A stretch of 64,000 nt of DNA from Branchinecta lynchi (taxonomy: Eukaryota; Arthropoda; Branchiopoda; Anostraca; Branchinectidae): assembly GCA_023053575.1 (NCBI GenBank), contig JAKZAP010000001.1, positions 18,804,533 through 18,868,532 of the forward strand, written 5' to 3'. The notes under the pieces are model-generated. The model saw nothing but the letters and a program-made list of their open reading frames with translations. It had not been told where the DNA came from and ran no database searches. A program made the translations under genes and the position numbers. The stretch's first letter is position 1; each line of letters starts with the position of its first letter. Shown here piece by piece: positions 46,001-55,897 of the stretch.

Positions 46001-46956
46001 GCTTGCCCATTACATACACTTAATCCCTGCTTGTTTAATGCTAATAGTTTTTTCTTGGTAGCATCAACTCGCAAAACTTGATGACCAGCACACAAGACTG
46101 ACCATAGAAAACATTTATCCTTTTGATCAAATGACAACTGTACCACTGCTCTTTTCAAAACTAGTGCCTTGGGCACTGGAGGACCGAATTTACCAATCGG
46201 CAATGGAAATTCTACTTTGCACTGAGCTACATGAATCTGTAATCCTTTGACCCCTAATAAACTGTATCCAGACCCTAGCTCAGCGTACCGATTGATTGAC
46301 TTTTGAATTTTTGCAAACCAACGCTCAATAACATCTTGTACATCTGACTTTAAATAAAACTTTTCTAAAAAACTAACAATTGGTACCTGTCGTGGAGGAT
46401 CGCTTCCACGTACGAAGGTTGCATCTACCACGCATTGGACTCGTATTGTAGATTCCCTCTCCGACTGGACGGCAAGTAGTAGGTCAGCTATTGCATCCCT
46501 GGTCCTTGCAAAAAAGTCATTAACTGGACCTTGCAGTGTCTGTGATGATTCCATGGTGTATGTTTGCAGACATCCCCTGAAGGCTTGTTCTTGCAGTTGA
46601 AATGATGGCAAGTTAACCGGTGAAGGCTGGGACGGACCAGCCGCAACCGGTTCTTCCATTTGTTGAGTGGTCAATCCTGCACCATACTGTTCGGGATGGT
46701 ATGACGAAGTGGACGCCATCGTTTGAAAGTCGTTTGTGTTCAAACGTTGCTTGGTCAGTTGAGCAGGTTGTGATTCGACTGCAGTTGGTTCACCTGGTGG
46801 TAGTGGAGGCGAAACTGGCGAGACTTCGACCGGGAAATCTCTCTGCCATAGCACATCCGTCTCTTCACTCGTGTCTTCAATTTTCACTCTTTTGGCTTGC
46901 AGAGATGAATCCTCCACCAAGCTGTGGATTCTATCCTCAGTTGGTAACGTATTCAT
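43009..46956 (-). CDS. Polinton-type protein-primed DNA polymerase B (pPolB), intact
   Basis: The ATG at 46956-46954 gives 1315 residues. Residues 1-130 are polar and proline-rich, with a basic AKRVKIED (21-28) like the c-Myc nuclear localisation signal. Residues about 220-400 hold the Polinton/adintovirus N-terminal signature (YAELGSGYSLLG and KCFLWSVLCAGH), then a CPFC...H zinc-finger-like segment (415-437). Exonuclease motifs are DFE (471-473), HNLSYD (613-618) and YLCSD (776-780). Between Exo I and II sits an endonuclease-VII-like segment (CWIC 559-562, DHCH 580-583, KCN 597-599). Polymerase motifs are DKNGLYS (870-876), KLMNNVIFG (1031-1039) and DTDS (1140-1143), with KSY at 1209-1211. 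Every catalytic Asp/Glu I can locate is present and the frame is open. From the family: copies the element's linear DNA using a terminal protein primer. Confidence 0.93.
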   Translation of the reverse strand: MNTLPTEDRIHSLVEDSSLQAKRVKIEDTSEETDVLWQRDFPVEVSPVSPPLPPGEPTAVESQPAQLTKQRLNTNDFQTMASTSSYHPEQYGAGLTTQQMEEPVAAGPSQPSPVNLPSFQLQEQAFRGCLQTYTMESSQTLQGPVNDFFARTRDAIADLLLAVQSERESTIRVQCVVDATFVRGSDPPRQVPIVSFLEKFYLKSDVQDVIERWFAKIQKSINRYAELGSGYSLLGVKGLQIHVAQCKVEFPLPIGKFGPPVPKALVLKRAVVQLSFDQKDKCFLWSVLCAGHQVLRVDATKKKLLALNKQGLSVCNGQAGIFPTVTFDCFKNQWPIHLKDIARWEEENQCVGVCVLYYDDTERKIFPIRVPSIRHVQYYVFLLYTELENRYAHFFPITSVSRLLKSKSQQMRFYCPFCLQGKKSSKDLEDHLPNCSIHGMQVVSMPAPGKNILEFKNYHHRIPMDYKIVADFESVLIKVNDPSKPTLLSVHRPCAFGFAVIQQGKTLLHYEDCTGLDCHVKGVKSLMLHAKRCLDIIYDTYFDIKLSLTDFKKLNSKLCWICEKEIVLDPASIGQRKVLDHCHLTRGPNFRGVAHSKCNFSLKHKRFIPVAFHNLSYDVKYIFEAISQLHLEGFSFKYNIIAKSSEKYLALKMTWEELKNDRRRRYSMQFFDSLAFLPKSLENLIQVQKSEDPDSFHILRQKFEKQNEYDLLTQKGVFPYAYMDSLDKFNETQLPSIDHFYNDLTEENLSEDDYQLAHTIWATFHCKNLWDYCRVYLCSDVLALGDVFSTFANNVMSLYNLEVNCYVSTPGLSYDLMLKMASHTVQLVTSQEIYNFLERSVVGGLTFHSDRRVLCNPDDPTDPSFGLCLDKNGLYSQCMSQFKMPVSDYEFIEPKDYPDFFSIEDNGPYGYMIQVNGKIPVKYHDKYRQFPFPVAKTRITYDMLSPYNKQKIKNDRIPWMEADKVLASLDPKEGVILHHTYLRFCLNHHFVVDKIVKCLRFKQEFFMTPYINHFQEKRAQTSSKTKSELFKLMNNVIFGRSLMNVRKYKNCSLTSDEKTVSRLSKDSNLSSFTIINEKTALFFRKKRHVTLNGHVAAGTAILSISKMIMAQAFWDELVPYYADPERPLDNPTRIKLRMVDTDSLFCVFYTKDIVADLCSPALRPYIDFSNFDGPEYEQLRKSNVKNEPGRMKNELGSDWFVELVITSPKSYVAVTYQDQLKYGAKGTPRHLVKKYLTVEKYRNSVLKGELVKTKFRAIRSKRLVLYTVDQLRLSISGVSDKTYLRLDGVQSIPLGHYSIDKIRQQEEKELNNMNV

Positions 46957-46989
46957 TTTCCTGACTGATGAAATGTATATTCCCAAGAG

Positions 46990-47060
46990 CGTTTTATATC
47001 CAGAGAAGGGAGTTTGGGAAAACCCCAGAAAATCTATTTATAACTAGCCTTCTGATTGGT
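46990..47060 (-). promoter_or_regulatory. proximal promoter of the polymerase gene
   Basis: On the minus strand, in transcription order: CCAAT (47059-47055), TATAAATA (47042-47035), GGGGTTTTCCC (47026-47016) and a second TATA-like ATATAAAA (46999-46992), 36 bases before the ATG. If the second box is used the leader would be only about 10 bases; the first would give about 50. Confidence 0.6.
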
Positions 47061-47890
47061 CGACGCTGCCCCATTGATTGCGTCATCTTTTGAACTTGTT
47101 TGAACATGTTTGTTTCAACCCCTAATTTTCTGGACATGTTTGGGGAAAACCCGGATGTTCTATTTTTAGCTCTTTATTTCCGGATCTGTCTGGGGGAAAA
47201 CCCCAGAAAATCTATTTATAACTCACCTTCTGATTGGTTGACGCTACCCCATTGATTGCGTCATCTTTTGAACTTGTTTGAACATGTTTGTTTCAGCCCT
47301 TAATTTTCTGGACATGTTTGGGGAAAACCCGGATGTTCTATTTTTAGCTCTTTATTTCCGGATCTGTCTGGGGGAAAACCCCAAAAAATCTATTTATAAC
47401 TCACCTTCTGATTGGTCGACGCTACCCCATTGATTGCGTCATCTTTTGAACTTGTCTAAACGTGTTTGTTTCAGCCCCTAGTTTTCTGGACATGTTTGGG
47501 GAAAACCCGGATGTTCTATTTTTAGCTCTTTATTTCCGGATCTGTCTGGGGGAAAACCCCAGAAAATCTATTTATAACTCACCTTCTGATTGGTTGACAC
47601 TCCCCCGCTTACTGCGTCATCCCTTGTACTTGTCTAAACGTGTTTATTTCAGCTACGGGTTTGGGGAAAACCCAGGTGTTCTATTTATGGCTATCAGTTT
47701 CCTGATCTGTCTGGGGAAAACCCCGGAAAATCTATTTCTAAGTCGCTACGCTCCCCTATTTATTGCGTCATCTCATGAACTTGCCTGAACGTGTGGACCT
47801 GTTTATTTTTACTACGGGTTTGCGGAAAACCCAGATGTTCTATTTTTAGCTCTCTATTTCTAGATATGTTCGGGGAAAACCCATGCAATC
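47010..47890 (-). promoter_or_regulatory. right array of five promoter-like tandem units upstream of the polymerase
   Basis: The ATTGCGTCA block (TGACGCAAT on the minus strand) recurs near 47078, 47258, 47436, 47613 and 47762, a period of 180, 178, 177 and 149 bp. The first four units also carry ATTGG (CCAAT box) and TATTTATA (TATAAATA), and GGGGAAAACCCC (kappaB-like). Read on the minus strand they all point at the polymerase gene. Confidence 0.55.
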
Positions 47891-48784
47891 TGCTCATTCA
47901 GGTACGTGTCTATAGTAGAGTCGGATAGGGATGGGAGGTATGATAGGGATGGTAGGAAGGTGGGTGTGGAGTTATTGCTCTCCTGGTAAACAATCCTATG
48001 CCCTAAACGCATTCACTCTAATCCTTGGCACCTGCTTAAATGATGTTGACCGCAAACAGCTTTATTTTTAAGTTCCTTGTTTGCATAGCCTTTCCGTAGG
48101 CTTAAAATTATAATTTCAAAATTTCTTTTTTTGTAAACCCTCAAGCCCTTAGGACATAGTTCCTATCCTAAACTCACTGATGAAACTAAAATCTATATTT
48201 TCACTGGGCGTCTGTTTCAAATCCCCTTACTGTCTTTACCTTGCTAGCCCCCCTCTAGCAATACAGGTAGCCTATCTGATTAGGCATTCATGTCCAAACA
48301 TTACGTAATTTTCACGGATAAATTGCGAAATCCTATCGAAAGATTAGCAATGTCAACATCCAAGTCGGTGAACAACTACCATTCATAAAAACCTACTTAA
48401 AGCACACATCATAGGGTCTCCTTATAGCACTCATCATAGGGATCTCCTTAAAGCACTCATCACAGGGTCTCTTTAAAGCACTCATTATAGGGTCTCCTTA
48501 AAGCACTCATCATAGAGATCTCTTTAAAGCAGAAATCATAGGGTCTCCTTAAAGCACACCTCACAGTCAATCGCTTGCACCATCGCACGCTCGGGCGGAG
48601 GCTGCCGGATCCGCGTGCGGCCTGCTCGCCCGGAGGTTGGCCGTCCCGGCCGGAAAATGTGTTTGCCGTGTTTGGCGGGTTCCCAGCATAGGAAATCCCG
48701 CTCTATCTTAGCGCCTTGGCTTGGTAGCAGACGGACGGACAGACATAGGGAAACCCATCCGTAGCAATACGCCTATAATCTACT
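47010..48784 (-). repeat. right terminal inverted repeat of the Polinton-type element
   Basis: Inverted counterpart of 35969-37557: five promoter-like units (47010-47890), a unique stretch, the 25-bp minisatellite (48394-48560), the GC-rich block and the terminal block ending CGCCTATAATCTACT. The extra 180-bp unit accounts for the greater length. Confidence 0.92.
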
Positions 48785-48790
48785 GGTAAA
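48785..48790 (+). repeat. target-site duplication of the Polinton-type element, right copy
   Basis: GGTAAA, identical to 35963-35968, directly follows the ACT-3' end. Confidence 0.9.
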
Positions 48791-49262
48791 GACTGAAATT
48801 TACTGCTAATGAACCAACCATATTAAGCTAATCTCACAAAAGAAATAACTCCTTTGGAAGATGTGTATAATAATGTCTGGTTTTGAAATATGGGCTTTTG
48901 TCAAGGTTTAATGGAGTAATACTTAGGAGTCCGGGTAGGTCACTTTAAGCGTGTCGTTCAATGGCTCGCTTCAAAACTGTTCCCACGGCCGTAGGGAATC
49001 TCATATTCTTATTTGGTCATGTAGGAGGGAGTACGGCAACATTTTGCTGTTGTAAGTCGTAAACTTTGACACAAGACCACGAAACATGTATTGATCATTG
49101 GAGCAAGTATGTGAGTATGCTCCTCCTCCCCCATTCCCATTTAACATGAAGGCTGTGTGTGTATGCCTGAAGAAAATAAGCGTTCTGTGGGCATCATCCT
49201 ATCTTCAGAACGTAGATATACTGGCATTTTACTTCTTTCTCTTAGCTAACTGGTACCCCAGC
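48791..49262. other. flank of the Polinton-type element, no recognised gene
   Basis: I see no coding region or repeat match. Confidence 0.35.
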
Positions 49263-49450
49263 CAGGCCCGTATCCAGGAATTTATTTCAGGGAGGGGGGC
49301 CTTTCGGGGGGGGGGGGGGTTGCCTGCGGGTTGGACAAAAAAGTACAAAAAAGACGTAGATCAGAGGGAAAAGCCTGTACAAATGATTATTTTTGCATGT
49401 TTCGTTGGGGAGGGTCAACCACCTAACCCCCCCCCCTGGATACGGCCCTG
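49263..49450. mobile_element. hAT MITE, copy 3
   Basis: CAGGCCCGTATCCAGG at the left and CTGGATACGGCCCTG at the right, with inner G-runs and AAAGACGTAGATCAGAGGGA. Flanking octamers ACCCCAGC and CTCTCAGC match in 5 of 8 bases, so the duplication has decayed. Confidence 0.75.
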
Positions 49451-49659
49451 CTCTCAGCTAACTGGCACTTTAGAGGGGGCTGATAAAAGAAGAATTACTT
49501 GACACTTCGTACAAAACTTTCGCTAACCTCGTTTTCCGATGGATGATCGGAACAGGTGCAACGCGAACTATAGTTGTCATGTAATATGTGATTCTAACCA
49601 GGGGCGTTACTAGGGGGGGGGGAGGTTGGGTCGACACCCTCCCACTTAAGGTCCTGAAA

Positions 49660-50190
49660 AGTACTTTCGTCGGGCGAAGACCGGCGAAAATTCACTAGTT
49701 ACATTGGCTCGGAGCGCTGATAAAGATAGAACATATCAGACGAGATATCAGATCATGTAAGGCCTTTGTCGGACGAAGCCCCAAAGCTTGAGTTTTGTCG
49801 GCAAATTGGGATCTTTCTTACACTTCAGAAACCGAATTCTGTGAACTTTCGTAGGGGGATCCGCCGGAGTTTAAGTTTCGTCGGTGAATCGGGTTTTGTT
49901 CGTGCTCGTAAGAAATCAAATTCTGCAAAAGGGTAAACCCCTAAGATTTAAGTCTTGTCGGCAAATCGAAATTATTTTACTCGTAAATCAAATAAATTCT
50001 GCAAGCTATTTTGGGCGAAAGCTTTAAGTTTAAGTTTCGTCGCTGAACACAAATAAAATCAGATTCTGTTTACTTGTCGGCAAATTTGGATTTCTCACAC
50101 ATAAATGGCAAGTCAAATTCTGTAAACTTCTGTCTGGTGAAGACCAAAAATTAAGGTCACGTCTGTAAATCGGTATATATTTTTTTAAAT
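49660..50190 (+). repeat. degenerate tandem repeat (TTTCGTCGG...AAATTCTG), about 5-6 units of 90-110 bp
   Basis: Each unit carries a (T)TTCGTCGG or TTGTCGGCAAAT block, a GGATTTTTCTCAC-like stretch, GTAAGAAATCAAATTCTG and TAAACTT. Units are 75-80% alike by eye. The array ends shortly before the family A-type tail at 50444. Confidence 0.6.
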
Positions 50191-50839
50191 GAACCGTCAA
50201 ACATTTCACATGTCTTTTAACTTTAAAGATTACTTTTTTTTGCTGTAATTCAGAACAAAATTTTGTGTCTACTTTGTTCTGGATGACGACCTACTTTTTT
50301 GACAGACAGATTTTTGATGTCAGAGGTAGTCCTTACTTTTCTTTGAGATCGCAAAAAGACGCTACGATCATCTGCGTTTCCACAAAACTCCGCCTGTGGC
50401 GCATTTCTAGTAGGCTATTCCCTATTCAGTACAAGACCAAAGGTTTCGTTGGGATCCCAAAGGGGAATATTTGTCGATATTTTTAATACAGCTAATCAAG
50501 TCTTGCAGATGTTCAGTCTTTGCCAAACCCGCACATACTTACCATTCTAACAGACCACTGAACAACAGCCATTTAAGTCATACTTCTCAGCTAAAGCAGA
50601 TCAATTTTTTTTTTCTTTTTTTTTCACAGTTGTTCGGGTGGGGCTGAAACTGGGAATGAGTCTTGTTGTGTGTAGTGTTCATGTTTAATTGTTTGTTATT
50701 TAAGTCATAGGCTAGGTGGATAATAAGTTGTTATTTTTAGTTATTTATTTATTAGATACAGTAGTATTAAGAAATTGCAGCACAAGTCCTTAGCACTTTC
50801 TTTTTGCTGCAATGGGATATTAGTAGTGTTATTTTATTT

Positions 50840-50888
50840 TATTTTCAATGTTTTGGTTAAAAATAAAAACCTACCTACCTACCTACCT
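50840..50888 (+). mobile_element. LINE/SINE tail with (CCTA)n
   Basis: TTTTGGTTAAAAATAAAAAC followed by (CTAC)n, the same tail logic as the other non-LTR ends in this window. Confidence 0.45.
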
Positions 50889-51187
50889 AAACTATCAGGC
50901 CCATTCGAAAACATCCGGTTTTACTATATTCTGACAGAACTATCCACCGAGGCAAGAATAAATAGTATTTCGTGACCAATCGTGTGTTTTTTCGGTAGGC
51001 TACACCTGCCCTACTCCTCCAACCAATTTTTGTCGATAATCAAAATTTTATTTTTCTTCTTCGAAATTTCTGGGTTTGGCTGGACTCGGGTCACACTACT
51101 TGTCAGGTGAGAAAATAAAGCTCATATTTGGATTCAACCTGTATTCTTATTGATGCTTCGCTCGACTTCAAACAAAAGTTACTTATA

Positions 51188-51476
51188 TTTGACAGCGCAT
51201 AACGTATACGTCAGCTGAACTTTATTAGAGCTACCGCCGACACTTTTTGACAAGGTCCCTCATCAGTTTCAAGCTGCTCAAGCTGGAAAATGAGCTTGTG
51301 GGGAAAAAAATAAAGATTCTAATTCAAGTAGCCTATCTGACTTTGTGAATTTCTTCGTGTAAGTTGCTTGGAGTTAAAGCTGGTGCTGCGATTCCATTTT
51401 GGACACTCTGCTATTTTGCTTCTCGATTGAGTCGTTGAGCTAGATTTAGCTGACGTATCCCTTTCGCGCTGTCAAA
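51188..51476. mobile_element. family C MITE, 289 bp, inside family A copy 6
   Basis: Left TTTGACAGCGCATAACGTAT with ACGTCAGCTGAA and right TTAGCTGACGTATCCC with TTTCGCGCTGTCAAA form inverted ends of more than 30 bases. It has no ORF. Confidence 0.7.
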
Positions 51477-52262
51477 TGTGATCCGCAGTCACTTTACGCT
51501 GAAGGAATATTTAAAAAATTACTTCTATCAAATCTCCGGTTTCTGCCGGATTCCGGATGAATTAATTTTCCAGCGATAAAATTAAGGTTCACGTATGGAT
51601 TCAGTTTGTATTCTTGCTCCTACAAGGATGTTCTGATCGACTTGAGAAGAAATTGTTACTTCTACCAAATTTCCGTCTTTCGCCAGATTCCGGTCAGTCT
51701 ACTTGTTCGGCGGGAGCAGGTTCAAATATGCATTGAGGATGTGTTCTTACCTCTAAATCGACGCTGTAATCGTCCAACGTTTAACCTGTAATCAACTTCA
51801 GATAAGACTTTCGATCTTACCACTTTTCCGGTTTTCGCCGGATTCCGGCAAACTACTTGTCTGGCAAAAAAAAAGAGATTCAGCGTGTCTCAGTACCTCT
51901 GCATGAAACTTTTAATCAACTTCGTATAGAAGTTTTGCTTCTACGAAATATCCGTAAATAAAGTTCGGCTCCGGATTCAGCATGTCGTCTTACCCCTAAA
52001 TTGACTCTTACATTAGCTTGAAAATGCATTTTTTTTTCTGCATCCGTTCTTTAATACCCCACCCCTAAATATAGGGCCAGCTACATAGCCCATCTACAAA
52101 TCTGACCTGTACTTTGAGCCAATAGATCCTGACACCGAGTTTGAACAAAATATCTCAACCCCTTTGAGAGGTACCGTGAAGACAGACAGACAAATGGACA
52201 GAGGGACAACTTTTACAAAATCATGGGCATCCTGTCACTTATGTTTTGGGATCCCAAAAACG

Positions 52263-53450
52263 GTGTGTCATTTAGTTGCCGTTTTGGCTTGGGATCTTAT
52301 GGGGTTTGAAACACATTAAAAGCTCCAATTTGTATGTTAAGTAGTTATATTTTGCTAGAAAAGAAAGGAAGATTAAAAAAAAATCACTTTGTTTAATTTG
52401 TCCTGAACACAGTCGTTGGGAGCTTCGCTCTTCACAAAAACCAGAAATGAAGTGTTGAAGTTGCGAATTTAACTGATCACACGAATAATATCGACGGATG
52501 CGTTGCAGTTAGTTTTACACCGGTTCTTTTCTGTGCTGGGGGGGGGGGGGGTTGGTGAGTAGATATTCAAGTTCCGTCGGTATAATTAGATGACCCCCTC
52601 TATAGTTGAAAGGCTGTAGTAACGTTGCTGATTCTAACGTCTAATATGTGAAAACATGGGCAATAGAACACGATTGGTTGTATACATGCTAGTTCGTGAC
52701 GCTAACTACTAGGTTGGTACAAAAATAAGCACACAAATCTCGCTTAGCCCCATATTAACACAGAGGTGTCATTTTGCTGAAACCTAAGGAAGGGCAGCGT
52801 CGTCGTCCCGGGCGGTTTGAAGTGCTTGGGCGTCGGGGGGGGGGGGGGGATACCGCAAAAGGTACTTGTCGGGAATCCAGGACGGTTGAAGAGTTAAGCG
52901 GTTTAGAAACAATAGACAAGAAACATACTGCACCACATTCTGAAAACTAACCGAATTTCAAGAAACCAGTTTGTGAGAGGTAAAGGTCATGCCTAATAAC
53001 TGGGCAAGGCCACCGCAAGGGCTTCTATGGACTGTGTCGCAACGCACTTCCAATGAACACCACAGGTGACATTGGTTTTGCATCTGCATGTCTTCTGACA
53101 AAAAAATTTCTGTTTTAAAAGTTTTCTGTTTATGTTTTATGTTTCTAAATCTTCAAAACTGTAAGTCCAAACCCCAAAGTAAACAGAGTGTAATGCAAAA
53201 GGCGCCAGATGCGGAAATTTTGAATTCTTTGTGATCAGAATACATTTTTGGATCACAAATCAATCACAAATCAGCTCATAGTGTTTACGTTCAACTGAAA
53301 ACGGGTACCTTCCGGTGATTCAACTTGAACCTTTCCAAATAAAATGAACATCATGAAACAAAACTGAAACAAAGTAGCCTTTGATGTAACCCACGTTAAC
53401 CACAGGGTTAAAACCTCTTATCGTTTACAAAATAAACAAGCTGGGGTTAA
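52263..53450. other. intergenic DNA, no recognised gene
   Basis: It contains a G-run at 52539-52551 and another at 52836-52849. 53220-53300 (ATTTTTGGATCACAAATCAA) is AT-rich. Nothing else can be supported. Confidence 0.35.
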
Positions 53451-53454
53451 GTGG

Positions 53455-53600
53455 AAGAGGTGCTGAGCGTTTGCTGACCCTCTCCCCTTCCTACTCTTAT
53501 ATTGTGTGCTCCTTCGGGGCGGTGCCCCCACATGAATTCTAGGGGGCCTTCAACTATCCAGGATAAATCATGAAGTGACACTCGACGCAATGTCACAAAG
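53455..53600 (-). repeat. dispersed repeat family G, copy 2
   Basis: GTTTGCTGACCCTCTCCCC, GGGGCGGTGCCCCC and TCCAGGATAAATCATGAAG match 15985-16112 in reverse. Confidence 0.5.
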
Positions 53601-54636
53601 ATAATTCTCTCTTCATGTTCGGAGATCAAAACACAACTGATCCAGGCTCGAACGCGCCATGGAGACATTCGAAAGTTTCATGTGTGACCTTGGTCAACAG
53701 GTATGGCGCAGCCAGATGTCACAGCCAGATGTCACAATTAAGTTGAGAAACTTGATTTTTCGGACTATTTTTCTATTTCTCCTGTGTAGTCCTGGGCCCC
53801 CTTGTAAGCCGGCCACGGGGGAGCAGCTGGTCCTCCCCCCCCCCCCGAACGACGCCTCTGTATTAACACATCTTTATCAAACAATCGATTTCGTTGATAG
53901 TGTTGCGAAGCAACACTAATTTTCTTTTAGATGATTTTTTTAGTCCCTATTCCGCCGATTTCTGTTCAGTGCTAAAAGAGAGTAGGGTCAGGGTTTCAAC
54001 TATTTTTCTTAGACGGAAAGTTGATGATGATGATATTGCAATTTGAGAAACTTCATAGGGAACAGTTTAGCCTTAATCCGCGGAAAACCAGCCCTTTCAC
54101 TCCCTTTGCGTTTCTGGTAAATTCTCTGTCAGGTTATTCCTGCTAGTAGAAAGATAATAAGACTGCATCCGTACATCTGATTTGTTTTACTACATGGTAA
54201 ACGTTACGATCCGAATCGGACATGGCTCGGAAATTCCTGAATAGCTCGTCTAGCGTTTCTATTCCAGTCATGATTTGACCACAATCTGGCTAATAGTACC
54301 TGGCGTCCCTGGCGACAAATAACATGTTTACTAGATCCGGCGAAGACAGAAAATCTGAATGACCAGATTCTTTGGCAAGCCCACAATTTCAGTTTCAGTT
54401 CAGTTTCAGTTTTATTAAATCCAAATAAATGAACAAAACAATTTTCCACCCCTAAAAAGCTCCAAAGAAACCTTTGGTCTTATTTGGTGTGTCTATGGGG
54501 TCCTTATGACGTGACTGTCTGTACGCTTTATTTTTTGTCCCAGACTTTAATTCGACCAGAAAGATGGATGGATCAGGGAATTTAGGACGACTGTGTATAG
54601 TAACGTGGTACTATCTCTTGGGCAACTAATCGAACA
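53601..54636. other. intergenic DNA, no recognised gene
   Basis: A C-run lies at 53837-53846. Small ORFs only, and a near-tail of family A (CCTTTGGTCTTATTTGG) near 54471. Confidence 0.35.
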
Positions 54637-55466
54637 GGAACAAAGGTTTCGATGCGATCCCAAAATTTTTCACATTTCTTGGGCTGTTTTATCCAGACAA
54701 TCGGGGGATTTAGGATCTCATCTTCGTCACACTGCTTAAACATTAAAAAAAAAAAAAAAAAATCTTACAAGGATTCAGGATGTGTCTTTAACACTAGATC
54801 GACCTCTAATCAACTTAATAAATACTTTGTACTTACGGATTCAGTATGTCTTCTTACCCCTACATCCGACCTTAATCAGCATCAAGTAAAACCTGCACTT
54901 TTTAACAAACTTCCTATTTTGGGAGCTTGGGGAGAAAATAATTTGCATATAAGGATTCAGCATTTCTCCTTACCCCCCTGTATCAAACCTCTAATCAACT
55001 TCAAGTAAAACTTTTAATTTTAACAAATTTCCGGTTTTGGCCGAATTCCGGACAAAGTGTGGGCTAGGGGAAAAAATAATTTGCAAATACAAATTCAGCA
55101 TGTCTCCTCACCACAGTGTCGAACCTTTAATCAACTCCAAGTAAAACTTTTACTTTTAACAAATTTTCCGGTTTTGGCCGGATTCCGGGCGAACTATTTT
55201 TTTCGGTGAGAAAATGACATGGGTACGGACCCATTATGTCTGTTGCCCCTAATTCGATTATCCCATTAGCTTTTGAAAAATATTTTGTTGGTCCCTTAAT
55301 TTGAGCCCACACCCCCAAATAAGGAGCTACGGAGCCCATCTACGAACTTGATATGTCCTTTCACCCAAAGAACCTTCACACCAAGTTCGAACAAAATATC
55401 TCTGCTTAAAAACGGACTTTTTTTGTGAAGTCATAGGTATCCCTCCACTTACGTTTTGGGATCCCT
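54637..55466 (-). repeat. family A repeat, copy 7, minus strand
   Basis: The tail GGTTTCGATGCGATCCC is followed by four units (TTTCCGGTTTTGGCCG and ATTCCGG blocks near 55030 and 55168, TTAATCAACTTCAAGTAAAA blocks). The head CCACTTACGTTTTGGGATCC lies at the right edge. Confidence 0.75.
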
Positions 55467-55897
55467 ACAACGTGTCATCTTGGGACGCGTCCATCCACCA
55501 TCTACAATAGCCGTGGCCGCTAACAAGGACAAAGGTCTCGGTTACACCCCGAAACAGTTACGAACAATGATCATTTTTTGCTTTACAACCTTTGACTTCA
55601 AATGGTAGCCTATTGGAGCGTAAAGGTCTTGTTTTTCTGGATCATAATCATTTAATGGCAAAGAGCCTAAGCTAGGGGTTGTCGGTCCTACTCCAGCTCC
55701 CTTCCCGTTATAAGAAGGATGATAAACGTGGTATCTGAGGATTTCTAATGGATCTGGTTCATGAACAGGGGGAGAGAGTACCCAAAATAATTACGGAGTT
55801 GTCGGTTTCGAGTTCGAAGATAATCTGCTCTGCCACTCATGAGTTGCAAAGTGCGGTTCTTGAAGTGTGGATCTTAACCGGAAGGACAGTAAATCTT
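55467..55897. other. intergenic DNA, no recognised feature
   Basis: Nothing supported. Confidence 0.35.

Larger units (their letters stand above)
35969..48784. mobile_element. Polinton/Maverick-class element, 12,816 bp, polymerase-only
   Basis: The ends are exact inverted copies (AGTAGATTATAGGCGTATTG at the left, its complement at the right). They begin 5'-AGT and end ACT-3', and are flanked by a perfect 6-bp duplication, GGTAAA. AG ends with a 6-bp duplication are the hallmark of Polintons, which integrate with a retroviral-type integrase. Long terminal inverted repeats (about 1.59 kb left, 1.77 kb right) enclose one intact gene, a protein-primed DNA polymerase B. Autonomous Polintons are 15-20 kb and add integrase, packaging ATPase, protease and capsid genes. 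None is visible here, and the left interior (37560-42970) is made of dispersed repeats and unassigned DNA. It is therefore a deleted or non-autonomous copy, or a polymerase-only type. Confidence 0.9.
50441..52262 (-). repeat. family A repeat, copy 6, minus strand, with insertions
   Basis: The tail appears first (CAAGACCAAAGGTTTCG and TTGGGATCCCAAA at 50442-50463). Tandem units run from about 51510 (TTGCCGGATTCCGG-like blocks) and the head ends at 52262 (TTATGTTTTGGGATCCC). Between them lie a LINE-like tail with (CCTA)n at 50860-50888 and a family C MITE at 51188-51476. Confidence 0.6.

Noticed and set aside
46954..46986. Start of the polymerase at 46986
   Set aside because: That codon is TTG. 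The first ATG in frame is at 46956-46954, downstream of the TATA boxes.
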